The notes under the pieces are model-generated. The model saw only the letters and a list, made by a program, of their open reading frames with translations, was not told the DNA's origin and did not search any database. This document shows positions 1 to 10,727 of a stretch of DNA of 64,000 nt, piece after piece. Location of the stretch: the NCBI RefSeq assembly GCF_019703515.2, contig NC_059362.1, positions 42,895,826 through 42,959,825 on the forward strand. The letters run 5' to 3'. Each line of letters opens with the position of its first letter. Positions within the stretch are counted from its first letter, which is position 1. The stretch comes from Myxocyprinus asiaticus. Taxonomy: Eukaryota > Chordata > Actinopteri > Cypriniformes > Catostomidae. The translations under genes and the position numbers were made by a program.

Positions 1-640
1 AAGATGGAGTTTTGGTGCAAAGAAAGTTAAAGCAGCATTTGCCTAGCGGCTTTCTGCTCTCTGCTGGTTGTGTAAAATTGTGGAGGCATGTCAGACAGTG
101 CGGATGACTGTCCCTGTCAGCGCCTGATCTCTCATTCCTTCTGCCTGTGCAACAGTGTGATAAAACAATGGCAAAATGTGATATACGGTAAAACTATATG
201 CTATATGCGCTCAAAACCAATGAGTTTATGAAAACCGTAATTAATGATAATAATATGACGAAATATGTTGCCAGCCTGTAATATAAAGAAGCATAATGTA
301 GTATTTTTGTATCGCTAAAATAGCTGGAAGTGGCTTATACCGGAAGTGGTCTACATTCAAGGTTGATAATTGGCGTCGTCCTACTTAGGCTGAAAAATAA
401 GGTGGATAAAAGCACTAATATTAATTCTGCTAAAACGATTGTTTTTATAGGTGTTTTAGGGTTTACCTAACATTGTCATGGCAACCAAGGACTAAGGCTT
501 GTACATTTGGGGGGTTGCAGTGTGAAGCATTTACATGTTTTTCATTGATCATGGAGATTCAGATATGAGTTCAGCATCGTCATTTGTTTATGTTTTGATG
601 GGATATACCGATCGCGCCGACACAAACAACAGGGAGTACC
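1..640. other. no feature recognised
   Basis: AT-rich DNA without a recognisable coding exon, RNA gene or repeat family. The short open frames are random-looking. Confidence 0.5.
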
Positions 641-677
641 GCTCGTTGCCGTGTTGTGTGTTTTTTGGTTGCTAGGA

Positions 678-729
678 GGCGGGGCCGGAAGCCCGTTTTC
701 TCTTATTTTTATAAAGTGTGCTGACGTCA
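678..729 (+). promoter_or_regulatory. GC box, TATA-like box and consensus CRE cluster
   Basis: Within about 50 bases are a GC box (GGCGGGGCC, 678-686), a TATAAA (710-715) and a perfect palindromic CRE, TGACGTCA (722-729). The cluster lies about 2.6 kb upstream of the jdp2 start codon and about 0.6 kb upstream of the candidate first exon. CRE is a site type bound by JDP2/ATF dimers, so autoregulation is conceivable but unproven. The CRE lies downstream of the TATA, which is not the usual order. A 33-codon ATG reading frame (817-918) follows and its stop overlaps an AATAAA (914-919); I do not recognise the peptide. Confidence 0.35.
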
Positions 730-1189
730 GGACGCGGAGGGTTCCGCCAAGGCTTTCTAGCAAGTCAGTCCACTGTCGGCCATCTTTGGAACGCTCTCGG
801 GAGGCTAGGTCCAGTCATGCCAGTGCAAGCTCCTATCTACGTGAATGGAGAAAGACCAAAGTTTAAAAAACGGTTGGTCAAGATTACGATCAAAGAACAT
901 AGTTCAAATCACCAATAAAATCTGACAATACTAGAATCATACATTGTGATTCTTTACCTCCTATTACGCTAAAACAAAAAAGAAAAACGCAACGTTCCCA
1001 ACGTGTATAGCTAATGCGCACGCGCGTTCTAGAGTTGATTGACATTTGATGTCTGAATCTAAAAGTTGATTGGCTCTTTTAACTGTAAGGCGGGACTTCC
1101 TTTCTACGTCCGTTGACCGTTTGGCGCTAGCGCCTCTTGGTTGAGCGTTCCAATTTTTCCCAGTCATTTTAATAGAAGTGGCTCGTCTC

Positions 1190-1314
1190 TGCTAAATATT
1201 CTCTGGTTCCGCATTCCAGCGCGCTCAGCGATACTTAAACACACTGATGCAACACGAATCATATCACAAACGCACTGAACGGTCGAACAATCACGGTCTC
1301 GCCGCAGAAAACCA
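1190..1314 (+). other. jdp2: possible non-coding first exon of jdp2
   Basis: The jdp2 start codon lies 2 bases after a splice acceptor, so at least one 5'UTR exon must lie upstream. A good donor (CCA|GTAAGT) begins at 1315 after a moderately CpG-containing stretch. The upstream boundary is a guess. This is inference from splice logic, and another donor in the first 3 kb could serve. Confidence 0.3.
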
Positions 1315-2676
1315 GTAAGTGTTTTATTTTACTGCTATTTTATGCGTAGATTTAGTGACATAAGCAGAGCTTTGACAGAGTTAGCAATCTCAACATGTAT
1401 TGTTTTATAAGACCATGTCATACGCGGTTTATAGATCGAAAACAACGAACAGTTCTTCATGTTTTTAAGCATGTGTAGCGGTTAAACATATGAAACATTG
1501 GGCTTAATGGCAGTGAAAGTTTCATCCGTCCTGCAGCAGTTTGCCTCAGTTACATAAGAGTGTTGAGACTCGATAGAACAAAAAAAAAAAAACTTTTACC
1601 AAGACAGAATTGCAGGTGCATTGCTTAATATATGTCTGAAACAGCCGTGTTGTTTATTGTGCTATTATATAACACAATGCGGCTTGTAATGGTGTAAATA
1701 TTTAAAATACTGTTCAAAGAAGCAGAGCGAGTATTATATAGTTTGCATGAAAAGGTGACGTATGAAATGGTATATAGCCTACTTATAAAACTTATTCTTC
1801 TAAACTTATATACTTCGGTTTTATGGCTTTTTATAAACTGGGACAAATGCAATATTTGTACTTTATGTCACACTAAAGGATCATTTGAGTGAACTGCAAT
1901 AAACTGAAATGTAAAAGGTAAAACATATGCACTTTATCTCACACATATAATGTAAACCTTAAAATCCTGATGTTAATAAAAAAAAAAGTTCCATGTGCAG
2001 TTTTGCCATTGCATTTCTCTGTTATATATGTGAAAATATAATTTTGAAATTAATTTATAAAATTATTGAATATTTTGTGCAATTGCTGCACTCGGTTTCC
2101 TTTGTCCAGTTAATTAAAAATAAAATTATGATATGAAATAGTACATTGCCTGGTTAAATAAAGGTTAAATTAAAAATAAATAAAACACCTGTATGTCCAG
2201 GGATCAGGAAAGAAATAAAATTTATTGACAATCGACAATCTGTATGCATTTGTGTTCAGCTGATGCAGAAATTAATGTGCAATGTAATTTTCTTTCATTG
2301 TTAAATCTCTTCAGACCAGTAAAATATCTAAAGTATGTACTTCAGTTGCACAGAGGTCAGCGTTAAGATATGTGATCATTCAGATCATTTTTATATTTTC
2401 AATTCATTTGAGCCATAGTTTGTCAGGTCAGAAACATTAACATAACTTTCTGTTACATAATCCTGTAATGGCCCTTACGGACAATTCAAGGGCTGTTTTG
2501 AGCATCACTTTTAAAGTGCGTAGGTGTTGTTTTGCACTTGGGAATCTTGAAGTTTCCCTATAACTCTCTGAGAAGCAGATTTATGTGTTCCTCTCATGGA
2601 AACTAAATTATTATCTGTGGCTTTCCACGGTGCTTTATAAAGACATATCAGTCTTATTACAGAGTAAAAACGTGTT

Positions 2677-3079
2677 TTTTTGGGGGGGGGGGTTCAATTT
2701 GGAATTCCCAATTCTCTCTATGTCCTCGTGGTGGCATAGTGACTCACCGGGTGGCGGAGGACGAATCTCAGTTGCCTCCGCATCTGAGACCGTCAATCCG
2801 CGCATCTTATCACATGGCTTATTGAGCGTATTACCGCGGAGACATAGTGTGTGTGGAGGCTTCACGCTATTCTCCACGGCATCCATGCACAACTCACCAC
2901 ACGCCCCACCGAGAGCGACCACGAGGAGGTTACCCCATGTGACTCTACCCTCCTTAGCAACCGGGCCAATTTGGTTGCTTAGGAGACCTGGCTGGAGTCA
3001 CTCAGCAAGCCCTTGATTCGAACTCACGACTCCAGGGGTGGTAGTCAGCGTCAATACTTGCTGAGTTACCCAGGCCCCT
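2677..3079 (-). mobile_element. tRNA-derived SINE, copy 1 (jdp2 intron upstream of coding exon 1)
   Basis: Minus-strand copy of the same roughly 400-bp SINE found at four other places in the window. Its tRNA-like head ends with the complement of CCTGGGTAACTCAG at the right. The insertion is bounded by a 13-bp target duplication with one mismatch: GTAAAAACGTGTT at 2664-2676 and GTAAAAACTTGTT at 3080-3092. The open frames crossing it on both strands come from the repeat and are not genes. A G12 run (about 2681-2692) adjoins the tail. Confidence 0.85.
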
Positions 3080-3358
3080 GTAAAAACTTGTTCTTAAAGT
3101 TTTTAACAAGCAAAAACCTACAGTGTATTGCACACAAAGGCTTTGTTTCAGAACCCAATGAGATGCTCCTGAGGAGAGCTGTTTGTATAAAGCACAGAGT
3201 TGTTGCCTACAGTATGTAGAGCATTCCAAACAGCAAGGCAGCTCATTAGGTTTTGTAACAGAGCCAAAGTTGCACTTGTATCTGTAAAACACAAATCAAA
3301 ACTCTTTTTGTATAACAAAGATTAATAATGACAGCTCTCTCTTTCTCTGTCATCAGCA

Positions 3359-5516
3359 ATGATGCCCGGTCATATCCCTGATCCAATGGTTCCAGCCGGT
3401 TCTCTGCCCAGTGTCGGCCCATTGGCTGGCATTCCCGCCACTACTCTCACAGACCAGCTCAAACTAGCAGAACTCTACAGACTAGGTGCAGTTTTGTCTC
3501 CTCTCAGCATCCTGAACAGACACGCCAAGAGACCGCTCGGTGTCATCAAGGGTGAGGTGAGAAATTATCATGACATTTATATTTATTGAAAAACTAAAAC
3601 TCCCTGCAATTCACTTTTCTTTGTGCTTGTATTTAATAATGTTTGTAGTTAGAACTCGTATTATAATGTGTTTTCAATTGTTTCAATTTCATTTACAACA
3701 TCAGCACTACTGTTAAAATATGTGTGACCATTTGAGAAAATTAAACCAACATCCTATTGTTTATGAAGCGCCTTATCTAGCCAAGAGTGGACAGATCTAA
3801 AATAGGCTGTGTGTCTTTAAGAAGAGTGCTTTTCACAGATCTGTTTAGCTTTCTATATCTTGCTTCTGTAGTAATTATTTAAAATTATACTGTATTTTGA
3901 GTCACCTATTGTATCAGTATTTAAAAAAAAAAATTTAACCACAGAAACTAATTTGTGTAATTTCACTGAGCCTAAATGTATAAGCTGATCTCTAAACCTC
4001 TGACCTTCAGACAGATGACAATGAAGAACGCAGGAAAAGAAGGCGAGAAAAAAATAAAGTTGCAGCCGCTCGCTGTCGGAACAGAAGGAAAGAAAAAACA
4101 GACTTTCTACAGAAGGTGAGTTAGAAAAATGCAAAACCACTTATGAGGATTTACTATCATATCAGTGTTTTTAATAAAGCAGAAAAGACAATGGGGGCCT
4201 GGGTAGCTCAGTGGTAATAGACGCTGGCTACCACCCCTGGAGTTCGCTTGTTCGAATCCCAGGTTGTGCTGAGTGACTCCAGCCAGGTTTCCTAAGCAAC
4301 CAAATTGGCCCGGTTGCTAGGGAGGGTAGAGTCACATGGGGTAACCTCCTCGTGGTCGCTATAATATGGTTCGTTCTTGGTGGGGTGCGTGGTGAGTTGA
4401 GCGTGATTGCCGCGTTGGATGGCGTTAAGCCTCAACACGTGCTATGTCTCCGTGGCAATGCACTCAACAAGTCACGTGATAAGATGCGCGGGTTGACAGT
4501 CTTAGACGTGGAGGCAACTGGAATTCGTCCTCTGCCACCCGGACTGAGGCGAGTCACTACGCGACCACAAGGACTTAAAAAGCACATTGGGAATTGGGCA
4601 TTCCAAATTGGAAATTTTTTTTTTTTTAAATAATTAAAGCAATGCCCAATTCACAATGTGCTTTTTAAGTCCTTGTGGTCGCGTAGTGACTCGCCTCAAT
4701 CTGGGTGGCGGAGGACGAATCTCAGTTACCTCCGCGTCTGCGACCGTCAGTCCGTACATCTTATCACGTGGCTTGTTGAGCACGTTACCATGGAGACATA
4801 GCACATGTGGAGCTTTCACGCTATTCTCCGCGGCATCCACGCAGAACTCACCACGTGCCCCACCGAGAGCGAGAACCACATTATAGCGACCACGAGGAGG
4901 TTACCCCTCTACCCTCCCTAGCAACCGGGCCAATTTGGTTGCTTAGGAGACCTGGCTGGAATCACTCAGCACACCCTGGATTCGAACTTGCGACTCCAGG
5001 GGTGGTAGTCAGCATCAATACTCGCTGAGCTATCAAGGCCCCCCGAATATTTGTAGTTTTATAAATTCTTGGTCACACTGAAGGACATGTGAACTCAAAA
5101 ATGTGATTAGAAGTGGTGAATAACTGAAATGGTGACCAGAAACTGCATTTAAAAACATACACTTTCCTTGAGACCTAAAATCCTGATGTTCATTTGTTAC
5201 ATAAACACTGGCAAATAAAGTGTTACTGAAAATCACTAGAATCATGTTGTTGTTTTGTGTCTAGTGAGGCAGGATAGATTTTTATTTATTTATATATTTA
5301 CTCAATGCTTTCTTGTTGCTTCTCTAGGAGTCAGAACAGCTGGAGATGTTGAACTCGGCGCTGAAATCTCAAATTGAGAAGCTGAAATCAGAGAGACATC
5401 AACTCATTGTGATGCTTAACCACCATAGGCCCACCTGCATCGTCCGAACAGACAGTGTGAAAACCCCAGAGGGAGACGAACACGTTGTGGGTCATCTCAC
5501 AGATCAGTCTGACTGA
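3359..5516 (+). CDS. jdp2: Jun dimerization protein 2-like bZIP repressor (3 coding exons)
   Basis: Coding exons are 3359-3556 (66 codons), 4011-4115 (35 codons) and 5328-5516 (62 codons plus TGA), all phase 0, with cag/tag acceptors and gtgag donors. The 163-aa product equals the usual JDP2 length. It starts MMPGHIPDPMVPAGSLP, as JDP2 does. Exon 2 encodes the basic region (RRKRRREKNKVAAARCRNRR, about residues 73-92). Exon 3 holds the leucine zipper and the family tail HRPTCIVRTDSVKTPEG. JDP2 is known as a nuclear repressor that dimerises with JUN and ATF2 and binds AP-1/CRE sites. The first of two tandem ATGs follows the acceptor by 2 bases, so the 5'UTR must come from an upstream exon. The alternative donor at 3551 would drop only two residues; KGE aligned with KSE in mammals favours 3557. 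The extreme C-terminus (HVVGHLTDQSD) differs from mammals. Whether this is the a or b teleost copy cannot be told. Confidence 0.95.
4193..4630 (+). mobile_element. tRNA-derived SINE, copy 2 (jdp2 intron 2)
   Basis: Starts GGGGGCCTGGGTAGCTCAGT, with a pol III A-box-like TAGCTCAGTGG and a B-box-like GTTCGAATCCC about 40 bases further on, the internal promoter of a tRNA gene. A roughly 300-bp body and a T-rich tail follow. The body (GAGTGACTCCAGCCAGG, then AACCAAATTGGCCCGGTTG) is shared with the other four copies. It lies head to head with copy 3, separated by about 15 bases. It is not a functional tRNA: the head carries no intact cloverleaf that I can fold. Confidence 0.85.
4645..5043 (-). mobile_element. 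tRNA-derived SINE, copy 3, inverted relative to copy 2
   Basis: Minus-strand copy in jdp2 intron 2. The tail end (CACAATGTGCTTTTTAAGTCC) lies at the left and the tRNA-like head (complement GGGGCCTTGATAGCTCAGCG) at the right. Together with copy 2 it forms an inverted repeat with arms near 400 bases within an intron transcribed from the jdp2 promoter. It ends about 285 bases before coding exon 3. Confidence 0.85.
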
Positions 5517-6135
5517 AACGAGAGAGAGAGACAAGCAAACATACCAAAAACTGAACCACATTTGTCTGCATTATGCATTAGAACGGCAGTATGCAGCAGA
5601 TGCGAGGAAGAAACGGAAGATGGAACTTGTTCTTGAGACCACAGCAGGATTAACATTTATTGTCCGACAAAAAGTGATAACAGAACTCTACAAAGGTCTG
5701 TGGTCGGAAATGTAATGTGAAAATATCTCTTTCTATGGCAAACCATGGAATTGTCCATCAGTTTACATAGCTACGTTCACACAGTCAGTGTTTGGGATTG
5801 ATAACAGTGACATACTGTCTGTTTGAACGAATAACCAAAGTCAAGCCCTTTCTTCTCTTACAACTGTCAATCCCAAACATGAGCAGTGTAAACAAAGACC
5901 TTGAGTAGAAAAGGGAACCGGTAAAGTCTGCTTGTCTGCTGTGTGGATACAAAGCAACCTTTCCCTGAGATTAATGAAAAGAGTTATGGATCTCTGCAAA
6001 CACTGCCATAAAATTCCCTGATAGCAGGTGTGTCTTTACTGTTGAGAAACAAGTGTAGCATCTTTCAGTTGTTTATTTGATTGTAAATAAGATTTTACCT
6101 TGGTACTGTGCATGAATGCCAAATTCTCACAGTAG

Positions 6136-6150
6136 CCACCAGAGGGCGCT
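6136..6150 (+). promoter_or_regulatory. CTCF-like binding motif in the jdp2 3' region
   Basis: The sequence CCACCAGAGGGCGCT matches the known CTCF core consensus at every informative position I can recall. It lies between the jdp2 stop codon (5516) and its poly(A) signal (6345). Function as an insulator or loop anchor is inference. Confidence 0.5.
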
Positions 6151-6344
6151 GTCGGATCAACTCCATTGTTCAGTGACTCTGGCGTCTTGTTTACAGTTGT
6201 TTGCATTAATACAGTACATGTATACCGCACTCTGTTTATGATATGTAATCATTTATATTGTGCTATCATATGATAAGTTATGTATTTGTATATTCACGAT
6301 GCCTGTGGAACAGGCACTTTTTTTTTACTAATGTTGGGCATCAA

Positions 6345-6350
6345 AATAAA
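6345..6350 (+). terminator. jdp2: candidate jdp2 poly(A) signal
   Basis: AATAAA about 830 bases after the jdp2 stop codon, followed by a T-rich region. The interval 5517-6344 has no repeat or other gene and is best read as 3'UTR. Confidence 0.55.
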
Positions 6351-6377
6351 ACCTATTTTTTAAAAACAGTATGACAC

Positions 6378-6665
6378 TTGATTGAGTTTATTTTCTTATT
6401 TTTTTTCTCCTTTTTTCTCATATTTTTTCTCTCTCTTTCACTTCAATTTTTTTTCTTTTTTCTTTTCTCTTGTCTTTCCTTTTCATTCTCTATTTTTCTC
6501 CTAGTTCTCCTTTTTTCTCTTCTCTTTTTCCTGTTTTCTCCTTTTTTTCACATTTTCACTTTCTCTCATTCTTTTTTCTCTTTTTTTCTGTTCTTTTTTT
6601 CTCTTCTTTTTTCCTCCTTTTTCTTTTATTTTTTTTCTCTTTGTTTTTTTCCCCCTCATATTTTC
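6378..6665. repeat. long polypyrimidine tract just after jdp2
   Basis: About 290 bases almost purely T and C on the + strand (T runs broken by CTC and CTCTC). The open frames here code only for Phe, Leu and Ser strings on + or Lys, Glu and Arg strings on -, so they are compositional artefacts. Such tracts can form triplex (H-DNA) structures and lie where transcription of jdp2 would be ending. Confidence 0.8.
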
Positions 6666-6684
6666 TTCCTTTCTTACATGATGC

Positions 6685-7117
6685 AATAGCCCCAAAAAGT
6701 ATTTTGAGAAACAAGTATTCATTGCATTAGATAGCAAAATATCAAAACCAATGGCATCTGCAAAAAAAAAAGGAAAAAAGATGCTTCTCAGAATTTCACT
6801 TTTTCGGGCCATAATTGGTCTCAATGTGATTTTTAGTGGATGTGTGAAATCTGTTTCCCTGAAGTTCACAAAGAAGTGCCAGCAGAGTAACCACAGGTGT
6901 CGTTCAATCCATAAATATGGACATGTTCCCTTAAAGTTGGACAACCACAAATGTCCAAATTGCCTTTATTTTAAATGGTATGTATCATTTAAAAGCAAAC
7001 AAACTTTTTGTAAAATGTTATTTGATTAAAAAGTCTGCTTAAACTTTACTCTCACACATTAGTATGTAGAGTTGATTAAGTGTCTAAATACCTTTTGAGG
7101 GCCACAGTATATTGTTT
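6685..7117. mobile_element. short terminal-inverted-repeat DNA element (MITE)
   Basis: The left end (ATAGCCCCAAAAAGTATTTT) is the imperfect inverse complement of the right end (AAATACCTTTTGAGGGCCAC). Related ends occur near 15175, 16235 and 18145. There is no coding capacity. I do not assign a Repbase name. Confidence 0.55.
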
Positions 7118-8761
7118 CTGATTTATAATTAAAACTACTGAAAGTTCCCAGTGAAGCAGAGCTGAGTGGTTTGCTTGTTTATTCATTCTCCGTCTTTAGT
7201 TCTCTTTGTCACATCAGAATTGGGCTGATCAGAGTCTCTTTCACACTCTGAAAGCTGCTTTGATCAAATGTCTGACCTTCTGCTCAGCAGTTCCAGCCTT
7301 TTAAAAATGTGTCTTTTTAGCAGAACATGTTTCTCACGTGGGCGGTTGTCAGAATCTGCTCCTCACCCTGATTCTCCAAGCGCATCAGGGGAAAAAATAA
7401 AAGTGTTGGTTGAGTGCTACTGTACCTCAGTAACTGTTTTTAACAGGCAGATCTGAACACAAACAGCTCAGACTGAGATCCCTCACGATACCACCACAGT
7501 GACATAAAAGTTCTTAGTCGAGATTCATGTGGTCTCGTTTTACCCCTGAGAGTAGATTATTCAGTAATTGAAAAAATGCTGTTTTCTATATTTCAGTATG
7601 TCAGTGTCTCAGTATTGTGTCTTTCACTCAGCATTATCATTCTTCTTTGCATTTTAATATGCCAGAGTTTCAGTATTTTAGTAATCCTGCTTTAGCAGAG
7701 TCCTAAAAGGTCTGCTTTTTCTATGGGAACCTCCAGCCTCTCAACAGCTTTACTTCAATAGAGGAACATAGCAACAGACAGAGATCCACCCAAACACACC
7801 CAGTTAAATGTTAAAATAATATTCAAAGTAGGTTTAAATGTCGCTTTAAAAACACGTAATTATTTTAATGAATGTGTAATTAGGTGTGATAATTCTTATA
7901 AGGCCTACCACAGTTCTACATATTTCACTTTCTGAATCATACAATGTACTCAACTAAGTTTTCTTTATTAATATGTTAACTTTTCATTGTTTCAGAACTC
8001 TCCAAACTTCCTACTGAAGATAAAATAATAGTTGTGAAGAACACCAGTAATATTCTAAAGCAGGACGTTTTCAAACTTTCAATTCAGTGAGTCAAGTCTT
8101 TTGAATCCAATCACCAAATATATTTGTTCGGTCACTATTTCTATGCTAGGTGGTGAAAAATGAGCGTCTTTATGTGTTATGAGTGAGTCACTGAACCATT
8201 GATTAGAATACAACTGATTGGTTTAAAATACTGATTCGTCATTCATTATCAAAACAAATGAAAATAATGACTCGTTCACTTAAAAGATTAATTCAAAAAC
8301 ACAGATTAGTTCGTGAATGAAACACTAATAAGCATACAGTAAAGTGAGCAAAAAAGATGGAAACATGATGAGGTCTACATAAAATATGGATTCACGTGCA
8401 TCAAGCTAAATGACGAACCACGTCCACAGTGTTATAAGTTCTGATGTGCTTAAAAAGGACAGTTTAAAAACTGCGAGACTTAGATGAACCAAACACCCAA
8501 CCTTCAAAGATAAGTCAAACCAAAAACAATCAATGAACAGCCAAACCACAAACCACCACTCTATTTAGGTCTATTTATTTAATTTATCAGTAGCCTATGC
8601 ATGTAGCATACACAACCATACTTATATTATTTTAATACTATGTCAAGGATGTTTGCATGCATTTCTTTCTCAATTTATTTTGGGTTGAGGTGGGCAGCAC
8701 ATAAGCTCATATTAGATAAACAAACGGAGAGGGGAGCATGTTCTGAATGGTTGAAAACGAT
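7118..8761. other. jdp2-batf spacer, no feature recognised
   Basis: Intergenic, AT-rich. No coding exon, RNA gene or recognisable repeat boundary was found by reading both strands. Confidence 0.4.
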
Positions 8762-9062
8762 AAGGTTACGATTGTAACCCAGGTTCCCTGAAAGGAGGGA
8801 ATGAGATGCTGACGCTATGGGGTTATCTCCGCAGGCATAACCAATCTCTTAAACTCTTTAAAATCATGGCATTTAATTGGCAGATAGCACTTTGTGCTCT
8901 GCCCCCTTCGTGCGTGTAATCAGGCGTATATACGCCGGTGCACAGTGTTATCTAGTCAGAATATTCGACTGAAGGGAATAGAGCGATACTTAGCCCTCGC
9001 AGTAAAGATTCAGTAGCGTCTCATTTCCTTCTTTCAGGGAATCAGGGTTACAGTCGTAGCCT
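8762..9062. mobile_element. 300-bp MITE with about 50-bp terminal inverted repeats
   Basis: The left end (AAGGTTACGATTGTAACCC, then TTCCCTGAAAGGAGGGAATG) pairs with the right end (CATTTCCTTCTTTCAGGGAA, then AGGGTTACAGTCGTAGCCTT). The interior is more GC-rich than the flanks (GCGTATATACGCCGGTGC). No open frame fits a transposase. Confidence 0.7.
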
Positions 9063-9073
9063 TATTGTTCCCT

Positions 9074-10250
9074 TTCAAGTCGGTCATTTCAATGCTACGT
9101 CATAGCTGACACTATGAGGAACGCATAACATCACGCCGTGCTACTGATTCGCATGCGCAAACGATGCCTAAAACCAACAGGATAGTTAAAAAGCACAGAC
9201 AAATCATTATCATTATCAATTTAAGAGTTGAAACTTGTGAAATGGCTGATACGAGTTCAATTGAAGACTTTATTATATTGTACAGCCTCAGCTGATAATG
9301 CAAGTGAACCGTAATACTACAATAGTATGTCTATGCAATGCACACAGTAACACTGTAAACTTCAAAAATAAAATGAGGATTCAGTAAAACGTTATTAAAC
9401 ATGAAAATAATATGCTTAAATATGCAATATAACAATTACAAAAAGTCAATTTCATAAATATTATTGAAAATGCCACAGTAACTTCACCCGATAACATAGC
9501 AACAGCAATTGGTTAAGACACGAGTAATGTTGCATTCATACAAGCATGACAAGCAATATAAGCTTCAACAACCCTACCAGACAACATATCCAATCATTAT
9601 AGCAGGCAAACAACTTCCCCAAACGGATATAAGATAAACATCCATCCAGACTGCTGCGATGCTATTCTGAGCTGAACGTAGTTTCTCCAGCTAGAACATG
9701 AGACAGCCGGTTCTTCTTTTTTGTGTTTACGGACATAATGTAATGACGCAAGAATGAACATAGCCAGCGATTTCACGCCAAATCCAACCTGATAGCTCAA
9801 AATAAATATACTTTTTATAGGCTTACCGTAGTGAATTGAGGTAAGGTAAGGACATTGTTTTGAACACTGATTGTTAATATCCTCAATCTATAATGGCAAT
9901 TTGTTAATTTTTAACCCAAAAATCGTACGTAGTGCAGCTTTAAGATGAATCGCTTATGTTGTACCCTCGCTTTGGATAAAGTCTACTAAATGAATAAATG
10001 TAAATGTAGAAGTTCTCCTTAGTTGATGAGCAGAGTACGAGGAGATATTGCTACCCTAAAGGAGAAAATTCTGACCATATATTGCTGTGCACTGCTGTAT
10101 GCCCAATGAAATGCACGAAGGGGGTGGAACATAAAGCACTATCCACCAATTAAATTGGCATGATTTTAAAGAGTTTCAGAGATCGGCTATGCCTATGAAG
10201 ATAACCCCATAGCGTCAGCTATGACGCAGTGTCGAAAGGACTGACTTGAA
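9074..10250. mobile_element. terminal-inverted-repeat element with about 45-bp ends
   Basis: Left end 9074-9118 (CTTTCAAGTCGGTCATTTC, then GTCATAGCTGACACTATG) is the inverse complement of 10208-10250. The segment 10105-10230 also resembles, inverted, the interior of the neighbouring MITE (8815-8930), so the two elements share parentage or the locus was rearranged. It is AT-rich inside and has no transposase frame. Confidence 0.55.
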
Positions 10251-10727
10251 AGTCCACTGTTCTAGAGAACTTCTTCACATCACATGCAGCTTCAAACTCA
10301 GAAGGTGCTGCATTTAGGGGGTCAGCTTTGAGTTTCATAACAAACCAAAGCTTTTGCATTGGGCTTAGAAGTCAGGGAACATGCGTTATTTAATTTGACA
10401 TGAATGAAAACGAGACTGTGAAGTGTAGACGTACAGTCAGGTTGGTGTGAAATATTGAAAACATGTCTTTCCAAAACATTATTTTTTTTCTCAGAGAAAA
10501 TTAAAGGTGCTGCTGTAGGTGTGTTTTTTTTAAACAGCACACAGAAAATGTTTGCAATCTTTTTTTAAACCAGTCAGAGACACCCTCTGCCTATCAGTCA
10601 TTTTGAGCACTCAGGTTTACTGACATGTCTTTGGAGGGCAGGAATTTAGAGAGTGATGCAATCTAATTCATTGGAAGTTAATAAAATGGCTTACATTATT
10701 TGCAGCACCTTTATGACTGCATGCACC
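10251..10727. other. spacer, no feature recognised
   Basis: No exon or clear repeat boundary seen. Confidence 0.4.

Noticed and set aside
2585..3016. 143-codon frame upstream of jdp2
   Set aside because: Its centre is minus-strand SINE sequence shared with other loci; it does not splice to jdp2.
4205..4260. Possible functional tRNA gene (A and B boxes present)
   Set aside because: The same head occurs in all five SINE copies, followed by the shared SINE body, and does not fold into a proper cloverleaf by eye.
6378..6950. Phe/Leu/Ser-rich + frames and Lys/Glu-rich minus frame
   Set aside because: Produced by the polypyrimidine tract and the adjacent MITE; no conserved domain.
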